A DNA stretch of 64,000 nt from Calothrix sp. PCC 7507. GTDB taxonomy: Bacteria; Cyanobacteriota; Cyanobacteriia; Cyanobacteriales; Nostocaceae. Shown piece by piece: positions 40,768 through 50,235 of the stretch. Within the stretch, counting starts at the first letter, position 1, and every line of letters begins with the position of its first letter. Under the pieces are notes generated by a model, which saw only the letters and a list, made by a program, of their open reading frames with translations, was not told the DNA's origin and ran no database searches. The stretch covers positions 4,958,001-5,022,000 of the forward strand of contig NC_019682.1 in NCBI RefSeq assembly GCF_000316575.1. Direction: 5' to 3'. The position numbers were made by a program, and so were the translations under genes.

Positions 40768-42708
40768 ATGTCACACGATGTATCTATTACCGCACAACAA
40801 GGTCATTATCGCTACAATCCTGTTGGTTTAGAACAGAAAGGCCCTGCACGGATATTTCCATATGCTGGGGAAGATGGGGTGCTGCGCTATATTCTCACGA
40901 AACTGCGTCAAAATCATCTCTATCAGGGACAGTTATCTCAACCTTGGACTCTGCTGTTGATACAGCTAGAAGCAACAATCCAAACTCTAGAAGAAGACTG
41001 GGTGAAAATCTCCACTTTGTTGGCAGACTGGGAGATTTGGCAATCGGGATGGTTTAATTTTGATTTGCCGCCAAATGAGCAATTTAATGCTAGTTATGTT
41101 CAGGAACGGCGGAGTATGGGACAACGGCTTTTGGCGGCAACGAAAGCAGCCGAAATAGCCAATGAGCAGAGCCAGCTTTCTGTCACAATAAGGAATGAGT
41201 TGCAACGATCGCTATTTTACGAAGCTTTAGAAAAAAGTGGACAAGGCGATCGCTATTTACCAACACGTCCAGTAGTCAGCCTAATTTGGCAACGAGATGG
41301 TGGTTTAAGTGATCGTGAGTTCGCCCGTCAAAGATTAGCTGGACAAAATCCCATCATCATACGGCGTGTACAGTCAGCCGAACAACAAGTTCTCCAAACT
41401 TGGGCTAATCATCCTTATCAGTTAGCTGACGGTAGCACAATAGACTTAATCCAGTCAGCCGATGCAAACCGTCTATTTATTGCCGATTATCCCCTATTGC
41501 AAGACCTCAAAGCCGCAGATTTGCAGCATGGTCGATATGTGGGTAGTCCAGTGGCGTTATTTTACCGCACTGAGAGCGGACTAGAACCAGTCCTGATCGA
41601 AGTGGAAAAAGGTAGGGTGGTGACTCCGGACAATGTTGGGGGTGCTACAGACCAATGGACACGGGCTAAACTTTATGTACAGACAGCCGATGTCACATAT
41701 CACGAATTGATTTCTCACTTAGCTTACACCCATTTAGCGATTGAGACATTGGCGATCGCTACTCCGCGACAGTTACCCCATAACCATCCTCTCTATCGGC
41801 TATTAAGTCCCCATCTACAATTTTTGCTCGCAATTAATACGCGGGGTAATAAAATATTACTGGGTGAGGGTGCTGCCATTGATAAATTGATGGCTCCCAC
41901 GAGAGAGGCTTCTTTAGGGTTAATTAACAAGGCATATCGACAACGCCCATTTACAGAATACTCACTGCTCAATGATATTCAGCGTCGAGGAATCGAATCT
42001 GAGTTTCTTAGCGAATTCCCTTATCGAGATGATGCTTTATTGTTGTGGGAGGCGATCGCCAAATATACAACCCACTACTTACAACGCTATTATTTAGATG
42101 ACCAAGCGGTGCAACAAGACCCATATCTGCAAGCTTGGGCTGCAGAACTAGGTACACCACTCGACTCCCGTCCCCCATCAGAGTTTCCCCAAGCACCAAC
42201 TTGGATACCAACAGAATGGGTGATAGCCACAGCATTAAAACCTGAGTTACCAAACTATCCCCGCATACCTGGGTTCGGAGCAATCACCAGTCTCCAACAA
42301 CTCATAGATATTGCAACTGTAATTATATTTACCTCCGGGCCTCAGCACGCAGCAGTCAATTTCAGCCAATTTGATTATGTAAACTACGTACCCAACGCAC
42401 CTTTAGCACTCTATAGCCGACCAGACACACCAAGTACCCTAGAAGAATTGCTACCCTCAACTCAGCAAGATTTGGGACAAATGCAGTTAACTTTTTCTTT
42501 GAGTGGGATTTATTGGGGAAAATTGGGAAGTGCTGATTTAATTAAATTTATAGATCAAGGCGATCGTCAAATCCTCTCCCAGTTCCAGCAAGAATTAGCG
42601 GAGATTGAAAACACCATCAAAACCCGTAATCAATCGCGTCTAGCAGATAGTGGTGTTGAGTATCCCTACCTTCTACCCTCCCGGATTCCCAACAGCATCA
42701 ATATTTAG
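40768..42708 (+). CDS. Lipoxygenase
   Basis: A 646-aa enzyme. The iron ligands match the family in sequence and spacing: His312 and His317 (HELISH), His527 and Asn531 (QHAAVNF), and the C-terminal carboxylate of Ile646 (NSINI). A further His cluster (LPHNHPLYRLL, near residue 338) is typical of the region between the two. No plant-type PLAT domain precedes it, as in other cyanobacterial enzymes. It dioxygenates polyunsaturated fatty acids to hydroperoxides. The close divergent neighbour encodes the photolyase catalytic half, sharing a 31-bp promoter gap, so light or stress co-control is possible. Confidence 0.93.
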   Translation: MSHDVSITAQQGHYRYNPVGLEQKGPARIFPYAGEDGVLRYILTKLRQNHLYQGQLSQPWTLLLIQLEATIQTLEEDWVKISTLLADWEIWQSGWFNFDLPPNEQFNASYVQERRSMGQRLLAATKAAEIANEQSQLSVTIRNELQRSLFYEALEKSGQGDRYLPTRPVVSLIWQRDGGLSDREFARQRLAGQNPIIIRRVQSAEQQVLQTWANHPYQLADGSTIDLIQSADANRLFIADYPLLQDLKAADLQHGRYVGSPVALFYRTESGLEPVLIEVEKGRVVTPDNVGGATDQWTRAKLYVQTADVTYHELISHLAYTHLAIETLAIATPRQLPHNHPLYRLLSPHLQFLLAINTRGNKILLGEGAAIDKLMAPTREASLGLINKAYRQRPFTEYSLLNDIQRRGIESEFLSEFPYRDDALLLWEAIAKYTTHYLQRYYLDDQAVQQDPYLQAWAAELGTPLDSRPPSEFPQAPTWIPTEWVIATALKPELPNYPRIPGFGAITSLQQLIDIATVIIFTSGPQHAAVNFSQFDYVNYVPNAPLALYSRPDTPSTLEELLPSTQQDLGQMQLTFSLSGIYWGKLGSADLIKFIDQGDRQILSQFQQELAEIENTIKTRNQSRLADSGVEYPYLLPSRIPNSINI

Positions 42709-42739
42709 GGACTTCCAACTAAAAAAATATCCTATCGCT

Positions 42740-42780
42740 TTCTTGGCAGGGGGCAGGGAGCAGGGGGCAGGGGGAGAAAG
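42740..42780 (+). repeat. G-rich repeat tract after the lipoxygenase gene
   Basis: Repeated GGCAGGG/GGGCAGGG units (about 42747-42776) give several runs of three or more G. The stretch could form a quadruplex. Similar CAGGGGG tracts occur near 3758 and 58660. Confidence 0.45.
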
Positions 42781-42924
42781 AAAAATATTGTCTGAGTAAA
42801 TTGGATAATTTATTTTCTGGAATTTCCTTAAATCAGTCGTGAGTTATCAGTCATCAGTCATCACGGTTTCAGCCGGATAATAATTACTACAATAAAATCA
42901 CACCTTGACTCTGGAGTTCTAGCA

Positions 42925-43500
42925 GTGGGCTTATTTGATGATTTGAGTCGGTTTCTGGAAAACCGTTTAGAAGAATTCTTGCGTAATAATCCCCATTTGG
43001 AGTTAGAAGCGCTGTTAGAACAACTGCGCGAGCAAGAGGAAGATACTTTAAAGCTGATTGCAGATTTACAATTACAGGAAAAGCGATCGCAAGATGAAAT
43101 CCTGACCACCGCTCAAGAAATTCAGCGTTGGCACATCCGTGTTCAGAAAGCTAAAGCCTCCGGTAGAGAGGATTTAGCCACTGCAGCCCAAGCCAGAGAA
43201 GCAGCCCTGTTGCGCGAAGGAAATCAGCGCTGGGGACACATGCAAGGCTTAAAAGAACGGATTGAGCAATCTCAGCAACTACTCAAGAAAATTCAGTTGC
43301 GACGACAAGAAGTCCAAACCAAAGCCGCTGAAGCACAGACAGCACGTGCTAAAGCTCAAACCCAGCAGCGCTTAGAAACACAAGGTTGGTCGAATTCAAC
43401 TAGTAGCTCTGCTAGTGGGTTTGACGACTTAGAAGAAAAGTTTCGCCGTTGGGAAACCCAAGATGAATTAGAACAAATGAAACGTAATTTAGGGAAATAA
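42925..43500 (+). CDS. TIGR04376-like coiled-coil protein
   Basis: A 191-aa protein starting at GTG, with long charged helices. It begins with the conserved GLFDDLSRFLENRLEEFLR and continues with heptad-rich segments (ELEALLEQLREQEED and QEIQRWHIRVQKAKASG). The composition is Gln-, Glu- and Arg-rich, without membrane segments. It matches a cyanobacteria-wide family of unknown function that I remember as TIGR04376. A stem-loop (43511-43537) follows the stop codon. Confidence 0.75.
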   Translation: MGLFDDLSRFLENRLEEFLRNNPHLELEALLEQLREQEEDTLKLIADLQLQEKRSQDEILTTAQEIQRWHIRVQKAKASGREDLATAAQAREAALLREGNQRWGHMQGLKERIEQSQQLLKKIQLRRQEVQTKAAEAQTARAKAQTQQRLETQGWSNSTSSSASGFDDLEEKFRRWETQDELEQMKRNLGK

Positions 43501-44076
43501 TCATTTGATGATTGGTAATTGTTAACAAATTACCAATTATCTCCTAAAAAAAAATTAATATTATTATTTCACATTTTGGAGTAGGAGTATTCAGTCTGTG
43601 CCTTTTTCGGGAGTGATCATCTATGCAAAATATATGTCATTGCTACGCTCCGTACCCTACGGGAAGGCTTCGCCTACGCAATGGCAATCAGGAGACTTTA
43701 CACGGACACAGAAATAGCATGAACCAAAACCCGGGAAATTCCATCAAAGTCAACAGCCTAGGCTATGCCTTATACCTATTTTGTATGAAGATGCACATAA
43801 TAATATCCCCCTGTAGTCCCCCCTTGGTAAGGGGGGACGGCGATAGCCGGGGGGTGAATTATATGCAGCTTCACAAAGAAACGGTATTACCTACGGATTA
43901 TTTCAAAAATCAAATAAGTCCTATAGATTATTGAGATATTATTTAATTTATTAATTAAGCTTTCATTTTCTGATAAATTTTACTTAAGCAAATTTACATC
44001 CAGTTCTCTTACTTGTCTAATCGCTATTTTTTGATTGCCGCAGTGTTTCCCAGACGTTACAATTGAGAACTGAGGC
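43501..44076. other. Repeat-rich gap before the permease gene
   Basis: It holds a 10-bp perfect stem-loop (ATTGGTAATT / AATTACCAAT, 43511-43537, probably a terminator), a palindromic small repeat near 43639-43682 (TACGCTCCGTACCCTACGGG), a CCCCCCTTGGTAAGGGGGG hairpin near 43817, and a decayed palindromic-element end (TTTCAAAAATCAAAT near 43901). A 103-codon frame in it is not supported. Confidence 0.55.
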
Positions 44077-44652
44077 ATGGAACAAACTATATTTATAGAC
44101 GTTTTAGCTAGCCTGCAGAAATTTTTTGTAGGTTATATTCCAGCCGCTGTATTAGGTAGCTTTATTGGCTACCTAATAGGTATAAATGGTACGGTTTATC
44201 AGATATTTAGGCGGATATTTCAGCTACCCCATAGTATCCCACCTATTGCTTTGCTACCAATTATGCTGCTGGTTTTTAGAGAAAGTGAGCCTGCTGCCAT
44301 AATAGTAATTTTTATCGGCACTCTATGGACGGTTATTATTAATACGGCGATAGGGATGCGGCATTTTCATCGACAAAATAACAATTTTCGTGTAGCCATC
44401 TTTCATTTATTTCATGCTCTAAAAGTTGGCGTTTGGGTAGCATGGTTTACAGTTATTGCCATAGAAATGTTGATTGGTCCAAAAGGACTAGGATTTCTCG
44501 CTTGGAATGCTTATAAAGCTGGCAACACTACTTATATAATTCAGGCGATACTCTACATTGGTATTATTGGCAGTTTGTTAGATCAGTTTTTAGATGTCAT
44601 AGGATATCTTCTTTCTCAAATTGTTGCCGACGGGAAAAAATCTGCTGAGTAA
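44077..44652 (+). CDS. ABC transporter permease, NrtB/SsuC type, orphan
   Basis: A 191-aa protein with about five membrane helices. The inner-membrane component signature is seen near residue 125-150 (EMLIGPKGLGFLAWNAY), like NrtB, SsuC and TauC (EAa-G-x9-I-x-LG loop relatives). It is shorter than the usual 250-280 residues, lacking the first helix region. No binding protein or ATPase gene is beside it, so it must share partners encoded elsewhere or be a leftover. Its 3' end overlaps the convergent collagen-like gene by 37 bp. Confidence 0.8.
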   Translation: MEQTIFIDVLASLQKFFVGYIPAAVLGSFIGYLIGINGTVYQIFRRIFQLPHSIPPIALLPIMLLVFRESEPAAIIVIFIGTLWTVIINTAIGMRHFHRQNNNFRVAIFHLFHALKVGVWVAWFTVIAIEMLIGPKGLGFLAWNAYKAGNTTYIIQAILYIGIIGSLLDQFLDVIGYLLSQIVADGKKSAE

Positions 44653-45065
44653 TTAGTGTAATAAACATTGAGGGAACCGCCATTTCCCCCATCTCCGCCT
44701 TTACCGCCATCTCCACCAGCGCCGCCATTGGGTGCTTTGACATTGTGATCCACGTTGTCTCTTAGCCCACTGCAGTCAGGTTCATAACCACGTCTACCAT
44801 CCTCACCATCCTCGCCATCCTGACCCGACAGGTCAAGATTGATTGGTGAAGCATCAATAAAAACAGTCTGATTTTGACCGTCACGGCCATTTCTCCCGGT
44901 TCGCCCATCGCTACCTTTGCTACCATCTGTGCCATAGTTTTTAGTTGATTTACTGTATCCGTCGTCAGCAATGGCTGAACAGAAAACTGCACCAGAGGCG
45001 GGTATAAAGCTAGTAAATAAACAGAATATTAGCAGGAGTGGCAGTTGAAAAAAGCCCTTATACAT
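44616..45065 (-). CDS. Secreted collagen-like Gly-rich protein, possibly 3'-truncated
   Basis: A 149-aa protein. Signal peptide LPLLLIFCLFTSFIPASGA, then Gly-x-x repeats: GSKGSDGRTGRNGRDGQ (about 50-66), GQDGEDGEDGRRG (about 82-94) and GGAGGDGGKGGDGGNGGS (about 114-131). Relatives I recall continue past the NVYYTN strand with more Gly repeats and a cysteine-rich end, whereas this one stops 11 residues later, at the overlap with the permease gene. It may therefore have lost its C-terminus. The location would be the cell surface or sheath. The truncation is an inference. Confidence 0.75.
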   Translation of the reverse strand: MYKGFFQLPLLLIFCLFTSFIPASGAVFCSAIADDGYSKSTKNYGTDGSKGSDGRTGRNGRDGQNQTVFIDASPINLDLSGQDGEDGEDGRRGYEPDCSGLRDNVDHNVKAPNGGAGGDGGKGGDGGNGGSLNVYYTNYSADFFPSATI

Positions 45066-45307
45066 CGATTGAGATTTAAATCATTGGTATTATTTATGAC
45101 TGTCAGTTTGATCAATTTGCTCCCTGAAAGCAAAAGTTGATACAAATAGGCAGTAGCGAGAAAGAATTAGAGATAAGTATTCCGTGAAATGGTGTCACAC
45201 CCTAGGTTATAGCCACTATTGGGATAAAATTTCCCGCTCATTTTCTATGCATCCTAATATTGAAAAAATCAGAGAGAAATTCTGTAACTAGCAAAATATA
45301 GATAATC

Positions 45308-45356
45308 TGGCTCTTACTTTAGACAGATTTATAACTCCTGTCTAAAGATAGAGCCA
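45308..45356. other. Long stem-loop in the gap before the exopolysaccharide cluster
   Basis: TGGCTCT-TA-CTTTAGACA (45308-45325) pairs with TGTCTAAAG-AT-AGAGCCA (45339-45356): 16 pairs around a two-base internal loop. There is no T-run, so it is not a plain terminator. It lies 220 bp upstream of the first glycosyltransferase gene. The rest of the 45066-45577 gap holds one HIP1 site and no gene. Confidence 0.5.
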
Positions 45357-45577
45357 ACTACGCGATCGCAGACGCTATCCTGAATCAAATTGAACCTGCG
45401 TAATAATTAGAACTCAATACACCATAAAGCTTTATACACAGGTTCTGATCAGCTATAACGTCTAAATTTATCTAGCCGACTGTCATTTCTACCGAAGAAT
45501 TTCTACTGACTTGATCCCTGTTTCTATCCATTAATGAGCATCCCGTCAAAAAATCGGTAATTTAGTTATTTCTTTGC

Positions 45578-46456
45578 ATGAAAGCTTTTTTTGACTTAAA
45601 AACCCATCAGTTTGGTAGTCCCAAAATCCAAACTGTAAGTACACCAAACTGCACTACTAATGCTAGTAGTGTAAAAAAAGTACCCGCTTTTACAGTTTAC
45701 CTGTTAGAACGACGGATAAATTGTATGACTATCCCTGCGATAGTGGAAGCCATTCAGAAAGCATGTATTGAAAGTAGGAAAATAACTGTAGCAAACACCA
45801 ATATCCACAGTTTCAATTTGTCAATGCAATTCCCCTGGTTCTACGAATTTCTCCAAAGTTCAGAGATTGTTCACTGTGACAGCGTGGGAATATTAAAGGC
45901 CATCAGTTATATGGGTCTAAATTTACCATTAGACTACCGAGCTTCCTATTCATTACTAATGCCAAAAATTTTGGAAAATTGCAACCACAACAGATTTTCG
46001 GTGTTTTTGTTAGGTGCTGAACCCCAATATTTAAAAGCAGCGCTTGAGAAATTGAGAGCAAGTTATCCTAATGTTTCCTTTGCCGGACATCACGGATATT
46101 TTGATCAAGAAGACCCCATAGAAAATCAAGCTGTGATTCAGCAAATTAATCAAGTAAAGCCAAATATTCTGCTTATGGGTATGGGGATGCCAGTTCAAGA
46201 ATATTGGGTAAAAAAGCACCGTAATAACTTACAAGTCAATGCCATTCTGCTAGGCGGAGCAATTATTGACCGCATGGCTGGTGTTGTTCCTGATTGTCCA
46301 AGCTATATATCAAATGTAGGTTTGGAGTGGTTATATCGTCTCTGGCGTGAACCAAAACGCCTAGCTGCTCGCTACTTATTAGGAAATCCAGCTTTTGTAT
46401 TGCATGTTATGTTGGCGAAATTCTACGCGAACTCCCTGCGAGTTGAACGCATGTAA
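45578..46456 (+). CDS. WecG/TagA/CpsF-family glycosyltransferase
   Basis: A 292-aa cytosolic or membrane-associated enzyme. The family block is clear: VANTNIHSFNLSMQFPWFYE, the HCDSVGI segment with catalytic Asp, FLLGAEPQYLKAALEKLRAS, and GMGMPVQEYWVKKHR. The first ~40 residues are an extra N-terminal tail and the true start may be later. It adds a sugar (N-acetylmannosamine-uronic acid in WecG) to a lipid-linked precursor. It opens the exopolysaccharide cluster, separated from the next gene by a repeat element. Confidence 0.9.
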   Translation: MKAFFDLKTHQFGSPKIQTVSTPNCTTNASSVKKVPAFTVYLLERRINCMTIPAIVEAIQKACIESRKITVANTNIHSFNLSMQFPWFYEFLQSSEIVHCDSVGILKAISYMGLNLPLDYRASYSLLMPKILENCNHNRFSVFLLGAEPQYLKAALEKLRASYPNVSFAGHHGYFDQEDPIENQAVIQQINQVKPNILLMGMGMPVQEYWVKKHRNNLQVNAILLGGAIIDRMAGVVPDCPSYISNVGLEWLYRLWREPKRLAARYLLGNPAFVLHVMLAKFYANSLRVERM

Positions 46457-46510
46457 ATTCAGGAGAATTCTGATTTTTTCTATGACTTCACCCAATTAGT
46501 TGAAGGAGAT

Positions 46511-46682
46511 ATAGGACTCCTATTTGATTTTTGAATTACACGTAGGTAGGGCTATGCCTTACAAAACCCGGATATGGTGGGCAATGCCCAACGCCACTCC
46601 TCTCAACGCGGGAAACCCGCGCACAAGGGTGGCTCCCCTACCAATACTTAAATATATTCAAAAATCAAACCGGATTGCTATG
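46511..46682. repeat. Diverged palindromic element copy
   Basis: Starts ATAGGACTCCTATTTGATTT and ends TCAAAAATCAAACCGGATTGCTATGG, matching the termini of the element at 22081. The core is degraded and contains an extra hairpin (GCGGGAAACCCGC). It fills most of the 46457-46843 gap. Confidence 0.7.
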
Positions 46683-46843
46683 GAGCTATTTGTTTGTAAA
46701 TAGCTCTCATTCTCTCAGCAGATAGTTGCAGCTTATAGCAATGTCTTAATGCAGATTACAGATTGTTTCTCCTCTTTTGTGTATATTTGCGTTCGTCAGG
46801 CATTTTTGAATAGTTGATATTATCAGCCTCATCAAGAAAAAAC

Positions 46844-47782
46844 ATGAAAATTGCTTACTTGATACAATCACATACCAATCCTGAACAAATCTATCGACTG
46901 GTTGAGATTATTCAGAAATCAACTCATGATGCCAAAATTATTGTAAGCCATGATTTTTCAAGTTGTAATTTGGATACCTTGGCTTTACAAAAATCTGGTG
47001 TACAAGTATTAATAGGTAAAGGTGGACGTGGTGACTTTGTGGTAATTCAAGCTTATCTCAATGCCATCAAATGGTTGATTGAGCATCAGATAAATTATGA
47101 TTGGTTGATTTATCTTTCTGGTCAGGATTACCCCATAAAACCAATATCAGAAATTGAGAATTTTTTAGCTAAAACTAGTTATGATGGATTTCTAGAATAC
47201 TTTGATGTTTTTTCAACAGCAAGTCATTGGAGTATTCACGAAGGCAAAAGCCGTTATTTATTTAAATATCAAAAAATTAATACTTTGAGCAAATTACCAG
47301 CAGGATTGAAAACAATACTCACACCTATAAAAATAGTTAATTATTTGCAGCCTCTAATCCGAATAAATTTAGCGTATGGTATGTTAGGTATAAAAGTATC
47401 ATCGTTATTTAATGAGCAATTCATTTGTTATGGTGGTTCTTTTTTCACTACTTTATCGAGAAAATGTGTAGAATATTTATACCAATTTTGCCAAAATCAT
47501 CCGGAAGTAGTCGCATATTATCAAAAAGTCTGTGTGGCGGATGAATCTTTTGTTCAGACAATATTAATTAATAGTAAATTATTTAATCTATCTGATGATA
47601 ACAAGCGCTATTTTGATTTTTCTCAAACTAGTGATGGACGTCCTAAAATTTTAACAATTAATGATTATGATGCATTAGTACAAAGTAACGCACACTTTGC
47701 GAGAAAATTTGATGTCCATAAAGATATTAAAATTTTAGATACTTTGGATGAGAAAATTCTGCAATTTGTCTTGCATAGCTAA
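46844..47782 (+). CDS. Branch-type (core-2/I) beta-glycosyltransferase
   Basis: A 312-aa protein from the ATG at 46844 (an upstream TTG would add ten residues without a binding site). The Branch family is recognised from KIAYLIQSHTNPEQIYRL at the start, YDWLIYLSGQDYPIKPI in the centre, and FICYGGSFFTTLSRKCVEYL followed by VADESFVQTIL. The family includes N-acetylglucosaminyl- and xylosyltransferases of the GT14 type, which branch glycan chains. It is cytosolic here and without a membrane anchor. The likely role is adding side chains to the exported polysaccharide of this cluster. Confidence 0.85.
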   Translation: MKIAYLIQSHTNPEQIYRLVEIIQKSTHDAKIIVSHDFSSCNLDTLALQKSGVQVLIGKGGRGDFVVIQAYLNAIKWLIEHQINYDWLIYLSGQDYPIKPISEIENFLAKTSYDGFLEYFDVFSTASHWSIHEGKSRYLFKYQKINTLSKLPAGLKTILTPIKIVNYLQPLIRINLAYGMLGIKVSSLFNEQFICYGGSFFTTLSRKCVEYLYQFCQNHPEVVAYYQKVCVADESFVQTILINSKLFNLSDDNKRYFDFSQTSDGRPKILTINDYDALVQSNAHFARKFDVHKDIKILDTLDEKILQFVLHS

Positions 47783-47804
47783 TTTTTAAGGAGATTAATC
47801 AGTA

Positions 47805-48773
47805 ATGCTTACCACACCAAAAGTTAGTGTCGTAGTTCCTGCTTATAATGTGAGCAGCTACATTCAAAAAGCACTAACTTCCCTAGAACTGCAAACTTTT
47901 AGAAACTTTGAAGTGTTGGTTGTTGATGATGGTTCAATTGATGACACAGTGGCTGTAGCACAACAATTTTGCCAGCGAGATTCTCGCTTTCAGTTATTGC
48001 AGAAATCAAATGGAGGTTTATCATCGGCACGCAACTATGGTATTTGCCATGCACGGGGTGAATATATTGCCATGCTAGATGCTGATGATGTTTACCACGC
48101 AGATAAATTAGCAAACCATGTAACTCGATTAGATAAAGAGGCTGATGTTGGTGTAGTTTATAGCGCCTCCCGGACAATTCGTGACGATGGCCGATTAACA
48201 TTCATGACTTTGAGTGGTAAACCAATAAATTCTCATCCCTTGCTTGCTTTGTTGTGTAAAAACTTTGTCGGACATGGTTCTAATGCGGTATTCCGTCGTT
48301 GCTTGGTGGAAGAAGTAGGTGGGTTTGATGAAGAGTTACGCAGTTGGGAAGATGTGGATTTTTGGTTGCGGATAGCAGCAACGCAGAAATGGCGTTTTTA
48401 TCGAGAAAAGCGTATTTTATCTTACTACCGTGTCCGTCCATCTGGACTGTCTTTTAATCTAGTGCAAATGCGGATTAGTGGTGAACAGGTGATTACAAAG
48501 GCTTATCAACGATCGCCCACCTTAATTAAGCCACATTTACCAACTGTCTACGCCTATACCTACCGCTACTTGGCGCGGTTATGTTTACAAGGCGGCGACA
48601 CGGAAACAGCCCGTGATTTTATTGATTTGGCTTTGCTTTGTGACAGGTCGATATTTTATCGTGATTTGCGATCGCTCCTCACCCTCATATCGATCAGACT
48701 ATCACCACTCACAAAATTAGCGATCGCCTGTTCGCTTGGTGTTGCGAATTCAGTACAGGCTAAGAATCCATGA
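47805..48773 (+). CDS. GT2-family glycosyltransferase
   Basis: A 322-aa enzyme with the GT-A fold at the N-terminus: VSVVVPAYNVSSYIQKALTS, VVDDGSIDDT, the nucleotide-binding ARNYG segment and the DxD motif LDADDV. The acceptor-site ED occurs in RSWEDVDFWLRIA. An AAGGAG site precedes the ATG. The stop overlaps the flippase start by 4 bp. It adds one sugar during repeat-unit assembly; donor and linkage are unknown. Confidence 0.92.
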   Translation: MLTTPKVSVVVPAYNVSSYIQKALTSLELQTFRNFEVLVVDDGSIDDTVAVAQQFCQRDSRFQLLQKSNGGLSSARNYGICHARGEYIAMLDADDVYHADKLANHVTRLDKEADVGVVYSASRTIRDDGRLTFMTLSGKPINSHPLLALLCKNFVGHGSNAVFRRCLVEEVGGFDEELRSWEDVDFWLRIAATQKWRFYREKRILSYYRVRPSGLSFNLVQMRISGEQVITKAYQRSPTLIKPHLPTVYAYTYRYLARLCLQGGDTETARDFIDLALLCDRSIFYRDLRSLLTLISIRLSPLTKLAIACSLGVANSVQAKNP

Positions 48774-50209
48774 TCAAAACAACTACTCTCCTCAAAAGTA
48801 GCTTCTGGATTACTTACGCCACATTTATCACCCGGATTTTTGGCTTTCTCAGTAGCTTAATTTTAGCTAGGTTACTGCAACCATCGGACTTTGGTGTCGT
48901 TGGTATCGCCTATGTCTTCTGGTCTTTTTTTACACTCTTTACCCAAGACACCGCCGGCGCTTTCATCATTTACAAGGGAATAGAAAACCCCAAATACGTT
49001 AACACCGCCTACACAATCAGCTTATTAGTTGGCTTAAGTCTGGCACTAGGGGTAGCAGGTATAGCCCCTTTTATAGCCATCTTTTTTCAAGAACCAGTTC
49101 TCACCGGGATCTTAATCGCCTTCGCCTTTAATCTTCTCCTGTCATCTGCAAGCTATGTTTACTTTGGCGTGATGATCCGACAGATGAAATATCAAGCGAT
49201 CGCTAATATTAACTTAGCCAGTTCCATGACGCGATTGCTATTTACAATTGCGTCTGCTTTTTTGGGGATGAAGTATTGGTCTTTTATTATTGGTGACACC
49301 GCTTCCTGGATTGTTAATTGTCTTTTAGGTAAATACTACTCAAAACAACAATTCCGTTTTCAGATTGATCCCCAGATCAAATCTGAAGTTCTATCTTTTT
49401 ACTTAGGCGCTGTTGGTTCCAGTTTCGGTTTATATGTCAACTTTAATATTGATAACTTCACTGTCGGCAAACTACTAGGCAGTATCAATCTTGGCTACTA
49501 CAATCTTGCTTATCAATTAACCACAGTATTATCAACAATTTTTAGCTCAGTTCTCAATCAACTGGGGATGCCAATCTTTGCCCAACTTTCAGATGATCAA
49601 CAACAAGAAAATGCCCTGCTCACAGTAGTGCGAGAAACTGCCATTTTTACTGCTCCCATCTACGCTTTAATTTTTATCATCATCGATCCACAAGTGGTGA
49701 CATTTATTTTTGGCTCTAAGTGGATACCTATTTGTACAGTCATTCCCGGATTACTGATTTTTTCTTACTTTCGTGTCCTTAACTCCTCCCTTTATTCCAT
49801 GTTAGTTGCTAAAGGTCGTCCTGATATTAACGCCAAAGTTAATCTCCAAATGGCACCAATTGCAGTTTTTAGTTTTATTTTTGGCGCTCAACAAGGTGGC
49901 ATATTAGGAGTTAGCTTTGCAGTAGCAATAGTATTAGGATTTAGCTGGACTATTTACTGGTGGTGGGTTAGTTGCCACAAATTAGGCTGGTCATTAAAAC
50001 AGTTTATTTATCCTATTTTCTTACCCCTAATCTTGATTATTCCAGGAGTCCTGATTTCATTATATTTGCCTTTATTTTTCAGACCTTTCGTACTAGTTAT
50101 AAGTTACACTATATTTATACGTATTTTCCTACCTAAATATTTTTATCTCTCTCAAACAAGACTCAATCAATTATCAAATCATTTGATAAAAAAGCTTTCT
50201 AGTCGCTAG
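48770..50209 (+). CDS. Polysaccharide flippase (Wzx/PST family)
   Basis: A 479-aa protein with about 12-14 membrane helices. The family start is seen in SSFWITYATFITRIFGFLSS and LILARLLQPSDFGVVGIAY. It overlaps the preceding glycosyltransferase gene by 4 bp. It flips lipid-linked repeat units across the plasma membrane before polymerisation. Together with the polymerase at 53876 and the kinase-linked chain regulator at 55239 it forms a complete Wzy-type export set. Confidence 0.92.
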   Translation: MIKTTTLLKSSFWITYATFITRIFGFLSSLILARLLQPSDFGVVGIAYVFWSFFTLFTQDTAGAFIIYKGIENPKYVNTAYTISLLVGLSLALGVAGIAPFIAIFFQEPVLTGILIAFAFNLLLSSASYVYFGVMIRQMKYQAIANINLASSMTRLLFTIASAFLGMKYWSFIIGDTASWIVNCLLGKYYSKQQFRFQIDPQIKSEVLSFYLGAVGSSFGLYVNFNIDNFTVGKLLGSINLGYYNLAYQLTTVLSTIFSSVLNQLGMPIFAQLSDDQQQENALLTVVRETAIFTAPIYALIFIIIDPQVVTFIFGSKWIPICTVIPGLLIFSYFRVLNSSLYSMLVAKGRPDINAKVNLQMAPIAVFSFIFGAQQGGILGVSFAVAIVLGFSWTIYWWWVSCHKLGWSLKQFIYPIFLPLILIIPGVLISLYLPLFFRPFVLVISYTIFIRIFLPKYFYLSQTRLNQLSNHLIKKLSSR

Positions 50210-50235
50210 CAGTCCACTTATCATCTGATAAATCC

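Noticed and set aside
43623-43934. 103-codon frame
   Set aside because: It is made of small palindromic repeats and a decayed element end; no protein character.
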